Below are positions 6,933 through 15,035 of a DNA stretch of 22,358 bases, piece after piece (position 1 is the first letter of the stretch; each line of letters begins with the position of its first letter). The notes beneath the pieces are model-generated. The model was given only the letters and a program-made list of their open reading frames with translations, was not told where the DNA came from and did not search any database. Source of the DNA: Thermoproteota archaeon (GTDB taxonomy: Archaea > Thermoproteota > Methanomethylicia > Methanomethylicales > B66-G16); the NCBI GenBank assembly GCA_003649085.1, contig QMQV01000016.1, positions 1 to 22,358 of the forward strand. The letters are read 5' to 3'. The position numbers and the translations under genes are program-made.

Positions 6933-8461
6933 GGCCTTACTCCGCCGATCATAAGCTCAAGCTTGTTAATATCTAGGTTTTCGGAGTTCATAATGCCCAG
7001 GATCTCCCCTTCGTACATGACGGCAATTCTATCGCTCATCTGAACAATTTCGTCTAAGTCCTCTGATATGAGGAGTATAGCGGCTCCTTCATTTCTGCGG
7101 CTTAATAGCATAGACCTTATGTAGCTAGTAGCGGCTACATCTAGACCATATGTTGGGTGATAGGCTATTATTAAGCGTGGATTCCACGAGAGCTCTCTTG
7201 CTAAAATTAGCCTTTGAATGTTGCCTCCTGAGAGGAACTTAGCGGGGTCTTTTTCACTTTTAGTAACTATATCGTAGTCTTCTATAAGCTTCTTGGCATG
7301 GCTGCTTATTGCTCGGTAATCTAAGGCTATGCCTTTAGAGAAGGGCGGGAACTTATATCGCCTCAGTATTAGGTTTTCCTCAACTGATAAGTCTAGCACA
7401 ACGCCCATTTGAATACGGTTTTCAGGTATGTGGGCCAAGTTTAAGTCTACGAAATCCCGGTTCTTGCCATTAGTTATGTCTACATCGAATAGCTTTATGA
7501 TACCGCCCTCTACTTTTCTAAGACCTGTTATGGCTTCAACAAGCTCTTTTTGACCATTACCAGCTACGCCCGCTATCCCGAAGACTTCTCCTTCAAAAAC
7601 TTCAAACGATATGTCTTTGACGGCTAAGACACCTCTATCATTTAGTACCCTAATCTTATCTACGAGTAGTGTTCGTCTGCCTCTTACAGCTTTAGGTTTA
7701 TCTAGTTCACACTTGACTTCGTATCCTATCATTAGCTTAGCTAATGTCTTTTCGTCAACTTCTCTTGGGCTAAGCGATGCGACTACCTTGCCTTTACGTA
7801 AGACAGTTATCCTATCGCTTATACTGAGAGCTTCCTCAAGCTTGTGAGTTATGAAGATTATTGACTTGCCTTCCTTTACCATCTCTCTTAACGCCTTAAA
7901 AAGTTCGTCTCTTTCGCTTGATGTCAGCATAGCGGTTGGCTCATCCAATATTAATATCGTAGCTCCTTTAATCAGCTCCCTTAAGATTTCGACTTTCTGT
8001 TGCTCGCTGTATGATAGCTGCCAAATTTTGGCATCTGGATCTACTCTTAAGCCATATTTGCGTGAAAATGAAGAGACTAAGTCCTTAACTCGGCTTAAAG
8101 AAGATAAGTAGTTAACTTCTCTCAAGCTTAAGGCTATGTTCTCGGCAATAGTTAACGTTGTTACGAGCCTCGGATGTTGATGCACCATCCCTATGCCGTA
8201 CTTGATAGCGTCCTTTGGGGACTTTATCTCCACTCGGGAGCCATTGATATATATTGCTCCTTCATCTGGCTTATAAAGACCGTAGAGAATGTTCATTAAG
8301 GTTGTTTTACCAGCCCCATTTTCACCTAGCAAAGCATGTATTTCTCCTTTGTTTAAGGTGAAGTTTACGTGATCATTAGCTACTATGTCGCCAAATTTCT
8401 TTACAATGCCCTTCATCTCCACAACGGGTTTTTCAATGAGCTTAAGTTGTGCCTCCATCAT
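6929..8461 (-). CDS. BMP-family ABC importer, double ATP-binding protein
   Basis: Energises the importer in the cytosol. It has 510 residues with two ABC domains in tandem, as in RbsA/YufO. Domain 1 has Walker A GENGAGKTT, an unusual signature LSYSEQQK (Gly to Ser in the usual LSVGEQQ), Walker B ILILDEPTAML and the switch His in IFITHKLEEAL. Domain 2 has the degenerate Walker A GVAGNGQKEL, a good signature LSGGNIQRLILARE and the altered Walker B IIAYHPTYGLDV. One functional and one degenerate site is normal for this family. The start is placed at ATG 8461 because GGTG lies 6 bases upstream; the in-frame TTG at 8473 has no such site. It lies 28 bases after the binding-protein gene. Confidence 0.9.
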   Translation of the reverse strand: MMEAQLKLIEKPVVEMKGIVKKFGDIVANDHVNFTLNKGEIHALLGENGAGKTTLMNILYGLYKPDEGAIYINGSRVEIKSPKDAIKYGIGMVHQHPRLVTTLTIAENIALSLREVNYLSSLSRVKDLVSSFSRKYGLRVDPDAKIWQLSYSEQQKVEILRELIKGATILILDEPTAMLTSSERDELFKALREMVKEGKSIIFITHKLEEALSISDRITVLRKGKVVASLSPREVDEKTLAKLMIGYEVKCELDKPKAVRGRRTLLVDKIRVLNDRGVLAVKDISFEVFEGEVFGIAGVAGNGQKELVEAITGLRKVEGGIIKLFDVDITNGKNRDFVDLNLAHIPENRIQMGVVLDLSVEENLILRRYKFPPFSKGIALDYRAISSHAKKLIEDYDIVTKSEKDPAKFLSGGNIQRLILARELSWNPRLIIAYHPTYGLDVAATSYIRSMLLSRRNEGAAILLISEDLDEIVQMSDRIAVMYEGEILGIMNSENLDINKLELMIGGVRP

Positions 8462-8489
8462 TTCGAGCACCAAAAATAAATAGGGGGTA

Positions 8490-9704
8490 TTATGTAGGTA
8501 TTTCTCCCACTACGTTATCGACGAACCACATCATACTCCATAAAGCATCATGACCTAACCGCTCTCCTTGTCTAGCCATTAATGTACCGTTTTGAGCGTA
8601 AAGCGGTCCTGTGAACGGATCAAATGTTGGTACTTCTTCGCTCATTTGACTAAGCCTGATGAAGACTAAGTCGTAGACCGATACGTTTTCTCCAGTTACC
8701 TTATCAATTACCGTCACGTTCTTTAAAATGTCTTTAAACTTGGGGTTTATTGGCATACCGAACTTAGCTCCAAGTTCAACAGCACCTTCTTTTAACATCC
8801 ACCAGTAATCGACGTTTTCTAAGTTAGTGTTGTTGTATGCACCTGCGTATATCTTAGCTAGTATGTCTTCGTAAATTATGCCCCACTTTACTAGCTGACC
8901 GCTTACAACAACATCGGGACCATACTCGTACATTGGGCTGTAGTGGCTAAACGCGTATACGGGATGTCCAGCTTCGTAGTGTTCTTGACATACCGTGATG
9001 ACTGTTGGCGAGTCTTCTGTAAAGGCTAGTACGTCGCAGCCTTCCGCTATTAAGGCCTCAGCAGCTTCTCTAGCTTTTGTGGGATCATACCAAGCGTGTA
9101 TCCACTTAACATAGACTCTAGCATTTGGATTGACTTCTTTTACTCCTATAGCAAAGGCGTTGATGTGCCTTATAACCTCAGGTATTGGATGTGCCGCTAC
9201 ATAGCCGACTTTTCCTGTCTTAGTTAAGGCGCCAGCCATTAATCCGTTAAGGTAGTAGAGCTGATAGAACTCAGCAAAATATGTACCCATGTTCTTCCAT
9301 CTTTTATAACCTGAGCAGTGGAAGAAAATCTTGTCTGGGTAGTCTTTTGCAGCCTGAAGTGTTGGATCCATGAAGCCAAAGCTCGTAGTAAATATTACAT
9401 CACAGCCTTCTTCTTCAATGAACTTCTTGATATAGTTATAGCAATCAGCTTCAGATACGGATTCCGCATAAACAGTAGTTAACCAGTCAAACTTAGCGTC
9501 GACATATTTTCTTCCTTGATCATGGGCATGCGTCCATCCATAGTCCCCAATGGGTCCAACATATATCCAGGCAGCTTTTATCGTAGGCTTTTGAATTATT
9601 GGCTTTTCGACTTCAACAATTTTTGGCGGAACCACCATGTATGTAACTGCGCTGCAGACAATCGCTACAATGACTACTACAGCAATCCAGCCTGATGTTT
9701 TCAA
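8490..9704 (-). CDS. BMP family (PnrA-like) substrate-binding protein, membrane-anchored
   Basis: Extracellular receptor of the importer encoded downstream. It has 404 residues. The N-terminus (MKTSGW, then a 20-residue hydrophobic segment to about 26) is an uncleaved-looking anchor or signal; a Cys is present in AIVCSA but the residues before it do not make a proper lipobox. The mature part starts with AAWIYVGPIGDYGWTHAHDQG, the BMP-family opening, followed by VIFTTSFGFMDPTLQAAKDYP, YLNGLMAGALTKTGKVGYVAAHPIPEV (in pieces) and DVLAFTEDSPTVI. PnrA-like proteins bind purine nucleosides through an Asp and aromatic residues in these loops; the specificity here is inferred. TTG at 9704 is preceded by GGGTGGGTGTTAAGGT. 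First gene of the four-gene operon. Confidence 0.9.
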   Translation of the reverse strand: MKTSGWIAVVVIVAIVCSAVTYMVVPPKIVEVEKPIIQKPTIKAAWIYVGPIGDYGWTHAHDQGRKYVDAKFDWLTTVYAESVSEADCYNYIKKFIEEEGCDVIFTTSFGFMDPTLQAAKDYPDKIFFHCSGYKRWKNMGTYFAEFYQLYYLNGLMAGALTKTGKVGYVAAHPIPEVIRHINAFAIGVKEVNPNARVYVKWIHAWYDPTKAREAAEALIAEGCDVLAFTEDSPTVITVCQEHYEAGHPVYAFSHYSPMYEYGPDVVVSGQLVKWGIIYEDILAKIYAGAYNNTNLENVDYWWMLKEGAVELGAKFGMPINPKFKDILKNVTVIDKVTGENVSVYDLVFIRLSQMSEEVPTFDPFTGPLYAQNGTLMARQGERLGHDALWSMMWFVDNVVGEIPT

Positions 9705-9736
9705 ACCTTAACACCCACCCTACTGTTATTGCTTTA

Positions 9737-9750
9737 TGGATATAAATTTT
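9737..9750 (-). promoter_or_regulatory. TATA box of the ABC importer operon
   Basis: On the minus strand AAAATTTATATCC lies with its centre about 38 bases before the TTG start of the binding protein. With the usual 25-30 base spacing, transcription would begin around 9713-9718, giving a very short leader. Confidence 0.5.
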
Positions 9751-9877
9751 CTTGTTATCACTGGTGTAAAATTAACTTAGCTGATTAAAAAGCCTTGATG
9801 AAGAGGTTTCAGTAGCAAAGCTTAAAAGAATGATTACATAAAGTGTTGAAGTTAATGCCCAAAGCGGTGGTTAAAAA

Positions 9878-11062
9878 TTGCATAAACGACGACCAGAACC
9901 TGCAGATAGGGTTAAAATGTATGACCCCATTTTCTGGCAGCTTTTGGACATTAGAGATCCAGAGGTCATATCCTTAGGTCTTGGTGAGCCGATTTTTAAC
10001 GTGCCAGACCCCGTTAAAGAAGGTGTTATTGAGGCTATTAAAAGTGATTTCACACATTATACATCAACAAGAGGCATACCGGAGCTCCGCGAAGCTATAG
10101 CTGAGAAGCTTAAAGCTGAAAACTTCATCGATGTGTCACCAGACAACATAATTGTCACTTGTGGAACAAGCGAAGCGCTCTTCTACTCGGTAATGGCTGT
10201 TGTTAACCCTGGAGATGAAGTCATCTTACCAGATCCATGCTATGTCTCTTACCCGCCGTATGTCGCATTTTCAGGAGGTAAGGTGGTATACGTTGGGTTA
10301 AACGAGGATAAAGGGTTTAGTATAGACTTGGAGAGCATTAAGGAAAAGATTACTGATAGGACTAAAGCGATAATCGTAAACTTTCCATCAAACCCAACGG
10401 GTGCGGTATTAAGCAAGGATGATGCTAGAGGTTTAGCTGAAGTAGCGGATGATTATGGTGTTGTGGTAATATCAGATGAGATATACGAGGGTATAACATA
10501 TGAAGAGCGAAGCTACAGTCCGGCTGCGTTTTCTGATAACGTGATAACTGTCAATGGGTTCTCTAAGGCCTTCGCAATGACTGGTCTTAGGATCGGGTAT
10601 GTGGCTGTTAAAAATGAAGAGATTTTGAAGGGTATTTTGTGGTTACATCAATACTCAATGATATGTGCTTCATCAATTTCCCAGAAAGCCGCTTATTATG
10701 CACTTAGGTACTCTAATGATTCTGTCAAGTGGATTGTTGAGGAATTTAGGAAACGACGTGACTTGATTGTGAACGGCTTAAACAAGCTAGGATTTAAGTG
10801 CCCTAAGCCTAAGGGGGCATTTTACGTCTTCCCGAAGATACCAGATTGGGGGCTTAGCTCTACAGAGTTTGTAGTTAAAATGTTTAAAGAGGCTAAGGTA
10901 GCTGCTGTACCAGGTATTGCTTTTGGAGAGCATGGAGAAGGGCATGTTAGATTTTCATATTCAAACACCATTGAAAACATTAAACAAGCACTTGATAGGC
11001 TTGAAGGCTTTATAGCTAATAACTACGCGCTTCAGAGAGGTGCTAAAGCTAAGACTTCTTAA
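9878..11062 (+). CDS. Pyridoxal-phosphate aminotransferase, class I/II (aspartate aminotransferase-like)
   Basis: Transfers an amino group between an amino acid and a 2-oxo acid; the exact substrates cannot be read from the sequence. It has 394 residues, typical of fold-type I, subgroup I-gamma. Visible PLP contacts are CGTSEA (about 95-100), NFPSNPTGAV with the conserved Asn172, ISDEIYEG with Asp200 and Tyr203, and the Schiff-base Lys230 in VNGFSKAFAMTGLRIGYV. The carboxylate-binding Arg is in HVRFSYS near the C-terminus. A stop codon lies just upstream in frame, so TTG at 9878 (GGTGGT about 8 bases upstream) is the longest start; a Met at residue 14 is the alternative but would trim the N-terminal arm. 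The broken ModE gene begins 48 bases downstream on the same strand. Confidence 0.92.
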   Translation: MHKRRPEPADRVKMYDPIFWQLLDIRDPEVISLGLGEPIFNVPDPVKEGVIEAIKSDFTHYTSTRGIPELREAIAEKLKAENFIDVSPDNIIVTCGTSEALFYSVMAVVNPGDEVILPDPCYVSYPPYVAFSGGKVVYVGLNEDKGFSIDLESIKEKITDRTKAIIVNFPSNPTGAVLSKDDARGLAEVADDYGVVVISDEIYEGITYEERSYSPAAFSDNVITVNGFSKAFAMTGLRIGYVAVKNEEILKGILWLHQYSMICASSISQKAAYYALRYSNDSVKWIVEEFRKRRDLIVNGLNKLGFKCPKPKGAFYVFPKIPDWGLSSTEFVVKMFKEAKVAAVPGIAFGEHGEGHVRFSYSNTIENIKQALDRLEGFIANNYALQRGAKAKTS

Positions 11063-11110
11063 TGTTCACCTTTTCCGCTGGTTTTGAGAGCTTAATCGTA
11101 AAAAGGTTGT

Positions 11111-11675
11111 GTGTCGACTTCGCTGGATAAAGGCTATAGAGCAGCTATACGGACATGGCTTGAAAAAGACCATCAGCCGATATTAGGTGAAGGAAGGGCT
11201 TTGATCTTAGAAGCTATTGAGAAGACGGGCTCTATTTCAGCAGCTGCGAAGATGCTTGGAATGCCCTATAGGTATGTGTGGAGAAAACTTGCGAAAATCG
11301 AAGAAGTCCTTGGCCAACCTGTTGTGATGACGCGCCGTAGTGGAGTTAGAGGTGGAGGAGCTGAGCTGACACATGTCGGAAAACATTGCTCAGCGAATAT
11401 AAGAAGTCAGAGAATCCTACCAAGCGGATATTAAATGATAGGGAGTATTGGAGGGCGGTCAGCTTGAAAATAAGTGCGAGAAATAAGCTTGAAGGCATCG
11501 TGAAGGAAGAGTTAAGGAGAGGGTTGTAACTGCTTGTGTAAAAATTGTTGTTGAAAAGCCTGTTGAACTGACAGCTATCGTAACGAGGGGAAGCTGTGAA
11601 GGAACTTGATTCAAAGCCGGGAGATAGAGTTAAGGCTGTTATTAAGGCGACGGGGTTTTAGTAGCCAAAGAGTAG
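11111..11675 (+). pseudogene. ModE-like regulator (LysR-type HTH plus Mop/TOBE domain), broken by four frameshifts
   Basis: ModE-type proteins bind molybdate or tungstate through Mop/TOBE domains and regulate oxyanion uptake or cofactor genes. From GTG 11111 the frame gives an intact DNA-binding domain (ALILEAIEKTGSISAAAKML, YRYVWRKL, GGGAELT) up to Gly-Lys at about 11381. The family sequence then continues in other frames: TLLSEYKKSENPTKRILND and SARNKLEGIVKEE (11383-11510), VKERVVTACVKIVVEKPVELTAIVTR (from 11511, given here as a run of VKERVVTACV and ELTAIVTR), EAVKELDSKPGDRVKAVIKATG (11590-11655 as EAVKELDSKPGD and RVKAVIKATG), and VLVAKE plus stop (11655-11675). That needs single-base changes near 11381, 11509, 11589 and 11653, mostly in A or G runs. 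About 187 residues when rejoined. Decay or assembly error; all neighbouring genes are intact. Confidence 0.85.
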
Positions 11676-11690
11676 GGCCCCAACGTCATG

Positions 11691-12296
11691 TTACTTTTTT
11701 AAGCTCTTCACATCTAGTACTTGATGCTTTATTAGCTTTCTAAGAGCCTTCCTTAAGACCCTCCTTATTAAATACCTTTTATTGACATCGCCATACAGCT
11801 TTTCAGCTGCTTTACGTAAGCTACCTTCCCTAACTATTATGTTTAAAACTTCTTTGTCGCTTTCAGAAAGCTCAAGCAAGTCATATCTTAATGCTATCCT
11901 CGCTAAATCGACTGGGTTAAGCCCCAAATATGGGCTCTGTTTGTTAAGTTTATTGAATTTTTGCGTTACTGTGAACTTTATTATTGTTATAATGTCATCT
12001 GGTGAGAAGCTTTGATATGTTTTAAGGAGAGCGTCTCGAAGCTCTTTTAGGTTTTTGAAGCCGTCTAAGCGAGCGTCTTCATTAGTTAGCTCTGAAAACT
12101 TCTTATAAATAACGCCCTCGATCTTAGCCTTACATATGGCTCTACCACCGCTATGTATTATAACCTCCCTTGACCTAGGTTTAACTACTCCTAACCTAAT
12201 GGTAGCCCTCTTCTTACCTGAGAGGATAGCTTCAGCATACTCCCCCTTTATCATTAAGTGTCTTCCTATGTAGCTTACCTTACTTCGTCCCGGCAT
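11691..12296 (-). CDS. ASCH-domain protein with C-terminal helix-turn-helix region
   Basis: ASCH domains are small RNA-binding, PUA-like beta-barrels. Residues 14-110 form the domain: LMIKGEYAEAILSGKKRATIR carries the ASCH signature G-x-K-x-x-T-x-R (Gly27, Lys29, Thr32, Arg34), followed by VIYKKFSELTNEDARLDGF, where the F-S-E-L-T-x-E-D-A pattern is typical. Residues 125-201 are basic and helical (ESDKEVLNIIVREGSLRKAA, RRVLRKALRKLIKHQVL) and look like a winged helix or HTH, suggesting a nucleic-acid-binding regulator. The ATG at 12296 gives MPGRSKV; an internal ATG at residue 15 has AGGAAG 7 bases upstream and could be the true start. It is convergent with the broken ModE gene and divergent from the class V aminotransferase. 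Confidence 0.82.
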   Translation of the reverse strand: MPGRSKVSYIGRHLMIKGEYAEAILSGKKRATIRLGVVKPRSREVIIHSGGRAICKAKIEGVIYKKFSELTNEDARLDGFKNLKELRDALLKTYQSFSPDDIITIIKFTVTQKFNKLNKQSPYLGLNPVDLARIALRYDLLELSESDKEVLNIIVREGSLRKAAEKLYGDVNKRYLIRRVLRKALRKLIKHQVLDVKSLKK

Positions 12297-12404
12297 ATTT
12301 CTAAGCTTAATTTAGCGACGTAGTGTTTTAGATTATTAAGTTAGCGTTAAATAAAGGCTTATAGCAAGGCGTTGTTTACACCGCTTTGTTATCAGCTGGT
12401 GTAG

Positions 12405-13592
12405 ATGATGTCAGAGCGTAAGATAATAATGGTTCCTGGACCCGTAAATTACGAACCTAGCGTTTTAAGAGAGTTGTCTACGCCCACGCCTTCTCACATG
12501 TCCCTTGACTTTGCTAAAGCCTTTAAGAAAGCTATGGAGAAGTTGCGTGAACTCTTAAACGTCGACGGAAAGGTGTTCATCTTAGCTGGCGGCGGTACAC
12601 TTGCTATGGAAGTTGCTGCTGTTAACGTCTTAAATAGGAATAGCAAGGCTTTGGTTGTTTCAACAGGAGTTTTTGGAGATAGGTTTGCTGACTTATTAAC
12701 GAGCTATGGAGTAAACGTCGTTAAGCTAAGCTGTAAGTGGGGAGAAGCTGCTAGCTTAGATGATGTGAAGGCTTTGCTGGAAGCTGAGGGCTGCGATGCT
12801 CTCTTTTTAACTCATGTAGATACATCGACCTCTGTTTTAAACAATGTCAAGGAGCTATGTAGGGTAGCTAAAGACATGGGTTGCCTAACAGTGGTCGACG
12901 GTGTCGCTGCAACTGGCGGCATTGAAGAGAATATGGCTGGGTGGGGTATTGACGTGCTGGTTACGGCTTCTCAGAAAGCTTTAGGTGTCCCTCCAGGATT
13001 AGCAATTATAGCTTTGAGCGACGATGCTCTTCAGCTGTTAAGGAGCAATGACCGTAGATTACCTTGTTACTACGCATCCCTCCACAATTGGCTACCGATC
13101 GTAGAATCTTTTGAACAAGGTGTGCCAGCTTACTTTAGCACGCCGCCTGTAAACTTAATTCAAGCTCTAAGTGTTAGCTTAGAGCTAATTTTTGAAGAAG
13201 GCTTAAAGAAGGTTTATGAAAGACATGCCCTAGTGGGTAAGGCTTTTCGAGAAGCCTTGAAGAAGATAGGGCTTAAGCTCATACCAGTAAGTGAGGAAAT
13301 CTGCGCCCCCACTTTGACAGCTGTATGGTATCCAGATGGCGTTGTAGATCGTGAGTTTAGAGGGCTTCTGAACAGCTTGGGGGTGGTCGTCGCTGGCGGT
13401 TTAGGACCTTATTCTGAAAGATACTTTAGGATTGGGCACATGGGAAGAGTCGGCTTCACAGACATAGTATCTACGATAGCTGCTGTCGAAATAGCATTAA
13501 GTAAGTGTGGGTTTGAGGTTAAGCTCGGTGAAGGTGTAGCAGCTGCGCAGGATTTATTACTTAAAGCTGGTTTAACGCCATTGTTCTATTAA
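12405..13592 (+). CDS. Class V pyridoxal-phosphate aminotransferase (alanine-glyoxylate / serine-pyruvate type)
   Basis: Fold-type I PLP enzyme of the AGT/SPT branch, which moves the amino group of alanine, serine or a related donor to glyoxylate or pyruvate; the archaeal members have mixed substrates. It has 395 residues. MVPGPVNYEPSVLRELSTPTPSH is present in pieces (MVPGPVNYEP, TPTPSHMS), as in SPT-type enzymes. Also visible are the PLP phosphate loop LAGGGTLAMEVA, HVDTSTSVLN, Asp165 in TVVDGVAATGGI, and the Schiff-base Lys191 in TASQKALGVPPG; the C-terminal YFRIGHMGRVG carries the substrate Arg. Two adjacent ATGs occur; GGTG lies 3 bases before the first and 6 before the second, so the second (12408) may be used. 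Its 3' end overlaps the convergent HAD gene by 21 bases. Confidence 0.9.
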   Translation: MMSERKIIMVPGPVNYEPSVLRELSTPTPSHMSLDFAKAFKKAMEKLRELLNVDGKVFILAGGGTLAMEVAAVNVLNRNSKALVVSTGVFGDRFADLLTSYGVNVVKLSCKWGEAASLDDVKALLEAEGCDALFLTHVDTSTSVLNNVKELCRVAKDMGCLTVVDGVAATGGIEENMAGWGIDVLVTASQKALGVPPGLAIIALSDDALQLLRSNDRRLPCYYASLHNWLPIVESFEQGVPAYFSTPPVNLIQALSVSLELIFEEGLKKVYERHALVGKAFREALKKIGLKLIPVSEEICAPTLTAVWYPDGVVDREFRGLLNSLGVVVAGGLGPYSERYFRIGHMGRVGFTDIVSTIAAVEIALSKCGFEVKLGEGVAAAQDLLLKAGLTPLFY

Positions 13593-14267
13593 AGCCTTGA
13601 GCTGTGAAAGCTTCGTTATGATAGCATCAGGAGCGATCCATGGCTTAACATCGCTCAGCTGATTAGCCTTCCAAATGGCCTTTATTCCAGCTTTCTTAGC
13701 TCCAAAGACATCTGCCAATACGTCATCACCAACGTGTACGCAGTTCTCTGGGTTTACGCGTAGAAGCGTTAAAGCGTAGTTGAAGATTTGCTTGCTAGGC
13801 TTTTTCCAGCCGATGTGGTGTGAAACTACTATGATGTCGAAGAGCTCTAGTATCCCATGCTTCTTTAAGAAGCCTGTTACCGCGTCATAGCTTCCGTGAT
13901 TTGACAAAATCCCCGTTTTTATACCATGGCTTCTAAGCCATGTTAGTAAGTCCAGGGCGTCGTCTTCTAGCTTCGTGCTAGCTATTAAGGCTTCGTCGAA
14001 TACCCCGTATATGTACTCAACTAAGCTTGGCGTAGGATCTATGTCAAGCTTCCTCAAGGTTAATGCCACCTTAGCTACGTCTGAGTAGTCTAAGCCTACC
14101 GGAAGTATGTCTAAGGCGGAGCGAAGGGCGTTTACAACATCGCCTTCATTCACTTTAAAGCCGCGAGCATTTAGCGCATTTGCTATAGCTTTAGGTAAGT
14201 TGCTTGAAGCCCCTACGTCTACTGCCAAAGTTCCGCAAAAATCCATTAAAACTGCTTTTATCTTCAC
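13572..14267 (-). CDS. HAD-superfamily hydrolase (probable phosphatase)
   Basis: Cytosolic haloacid-dehalogenase-fold hydrolase, probably a small-molecule phosphatase. It has 231 residues, and all four motifs are seen: I at VLMDFCGTLAVD (nucleophile Asp9), II at GILSNHG (Ser122), III at GWKKPSKQIF (Lys156) and IV at HVGDDVLADVFGA (Asp181/Asp182). A helical cap fills about residues 18-100. The residue two after the nucleophile is Cys11 where phosphatases normally carry the acid/base Asp; Tyr or Ala is found there in dehalogenase and phosphonatase groups, so the reaction type is less certain. The gene overlaps the transaldolase gene upstream by four bases (ATGA), which links it to sugar phosphates, and overlaps the class V aminotransferase at its 3' end. 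Confidence 0.87.
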   Translation of the reverse strand: MKIKAVLMDFCGTLAVDVGASSNLPKAIANALNARGFKVNEGDVVNALRSALDILPVGLDYSDVAKVALTLRKLDIDPTPSLVEYIYGVFDEALIASTKLEDDALDLLTWLRSHGIKTGILSNHGSYDAVTGFLKKHGILELFDIIVVSHHIGWKKPSKQIFNYALTLLRVNPENCVHVGDDVLADVFGAKKAGIKAIWKANQLSDVKPWIAPDAIITKLSQLKALIEQWR

Positions 14268-14929
14268 GCTTTGACACCAGCTTTAGCTGCTTGCTGACGC
14301 CACGCTTCATCCATTTCACTTAAGGTTTTTAGTATAGCTTTATGTGAAAGCACCTTGTTTAGTAATGGGTAGCTTATGGTAGCGTAATCGGCTCCAGCTG
14401 CCAATGAACTTATTACGTGCTCTTCACTATGTAAGCTAGCCGCAATGACCTTAGTTTCAGAGCCCATTTTCCTAAGAGTTTTGGTTACAGCTTTTAATAC
14501 TGCAATGCCCTTTATGCCCATCTTATATGCTCTACCAACTAAAACTGCTACATAATCTGCGCCTGCTTGAGCAGCTAAAATAGCCTGTAAAGGTGTTACT
14601 ACGGCTGTAGCTGTTGTCTTTATGAAACCTGTCTTCTTGATTTCAGCTATGGCTTTTAAACCTTCATGTGAAGCAGGGATTTTAGCTACGATTTTGCTTG
14701 ATATGGCAGCTAATTTTCCAGCTTCTCTAACAAAGTCAGATGCGCTTGACCCTGGCACTTGTACGTGAACTTCCACAACCTCTGGTATGTTGCTTAGCTC
14801 TTTCGCAACGCTTATGTGATCTGTCCCTAGGTTTACGAGGAAGAAGGGGTTTGTTGTGACGCGGTTTATGTTAAACTTAATTGCCTCGCTTACCTCTTTC
14901 ACATCAGCTGAATCTATGAATAACTTCAA
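14264..14929 (-). CDS. tal: Small transaldolase (TalC / fructose-6-phosphate aldolase family)
   Basis: Transfers a dihydroxyacetone unit between sugar phosphates in the non-oxidative pentose phosphate route. It has 221 residues, the short decameric MipB/TalC form. LFIDSADVKEVSEA opens the barrel, RVTTNPFFL is the substrate loop (usually TNPSL), and the Schiff-base Lys83 sits in KIVAKIPASHEGLKAI. TATAVVTPLQAILAAQAGADYVAVLVGR and SLHSEEHVISSLAAGADYATI (in pieces TATAVVTPLQA and AAGADYATI) complete the barrel. TTG at 14929 is preceded by GAGAGGTTG about 8 bases upstream. It forms a two-gene operon with the HAD hydrolase, whose start overlaps its stop. In many archaea without an oxidative pentose phosphate pathway this enzyme helps supply ribose 5-phosphate. 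Confidence 0.92.
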   Translation of the reverse strand: MKLFIDSADVKEVSEAIKFNINRVTTNPFFLVNLGTDHISVAKELSNIPEVVEVHVQVPGSSASDFVREAGKLAAISSKIVAKIPASHEGLKAIAEIKKTGFIKTTATAVVTPLQAILAAQAGADYVAVLVGRAYKMGIKGIAVLKAVTKTLRKMGSETKVIAASLHSEEHVISSLAAGADYATISYPLLNKVLSHKAILKTLSEMDEAWRQQAAKAGVKA

Positions 14930-15023
14930 AGCCTACAACCTCTCATCTTTAGCTTTCTTAATCTTAATTTAACGAACTTAATTAACTTGCTTTTCACACA
15001 CCTTAAAATAGCTTAACACGCTT

Positions 15024-15030
15024 CGGGAGG
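15024..15030 (+). promoter_or_regulatory. Strong Shine-Dalgarno of the ZPR1 gene
   Basis: GGGAGGA lies about 5 bases before the ATG at 15036. It is the clearest ribosome-binding site in the window on this strand and fixes the start. Confidence 0.6.
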
Positions 15031-15035
15031 ATACT

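Noticed and set aside
9640..9704. Lipoprotein signal in the BMP binding protein
   Set aside because: The Cys in AIVCSA lacks the small-residue pattern before it; a plain N-terminal anchor fits better.
9780..9850. C-box-like TTGATGA near 9796 as another C/D sRNA
   Set aside because: No CTGA at a proper distance on that strand and no D'/C' pair; no guide match recognised.
11375..11395. Programmed ribosomal frameshift in the ModE-like gene
   Set aside because: Four separate shifts in both directions would be needed; decay or sequence error is simpler.
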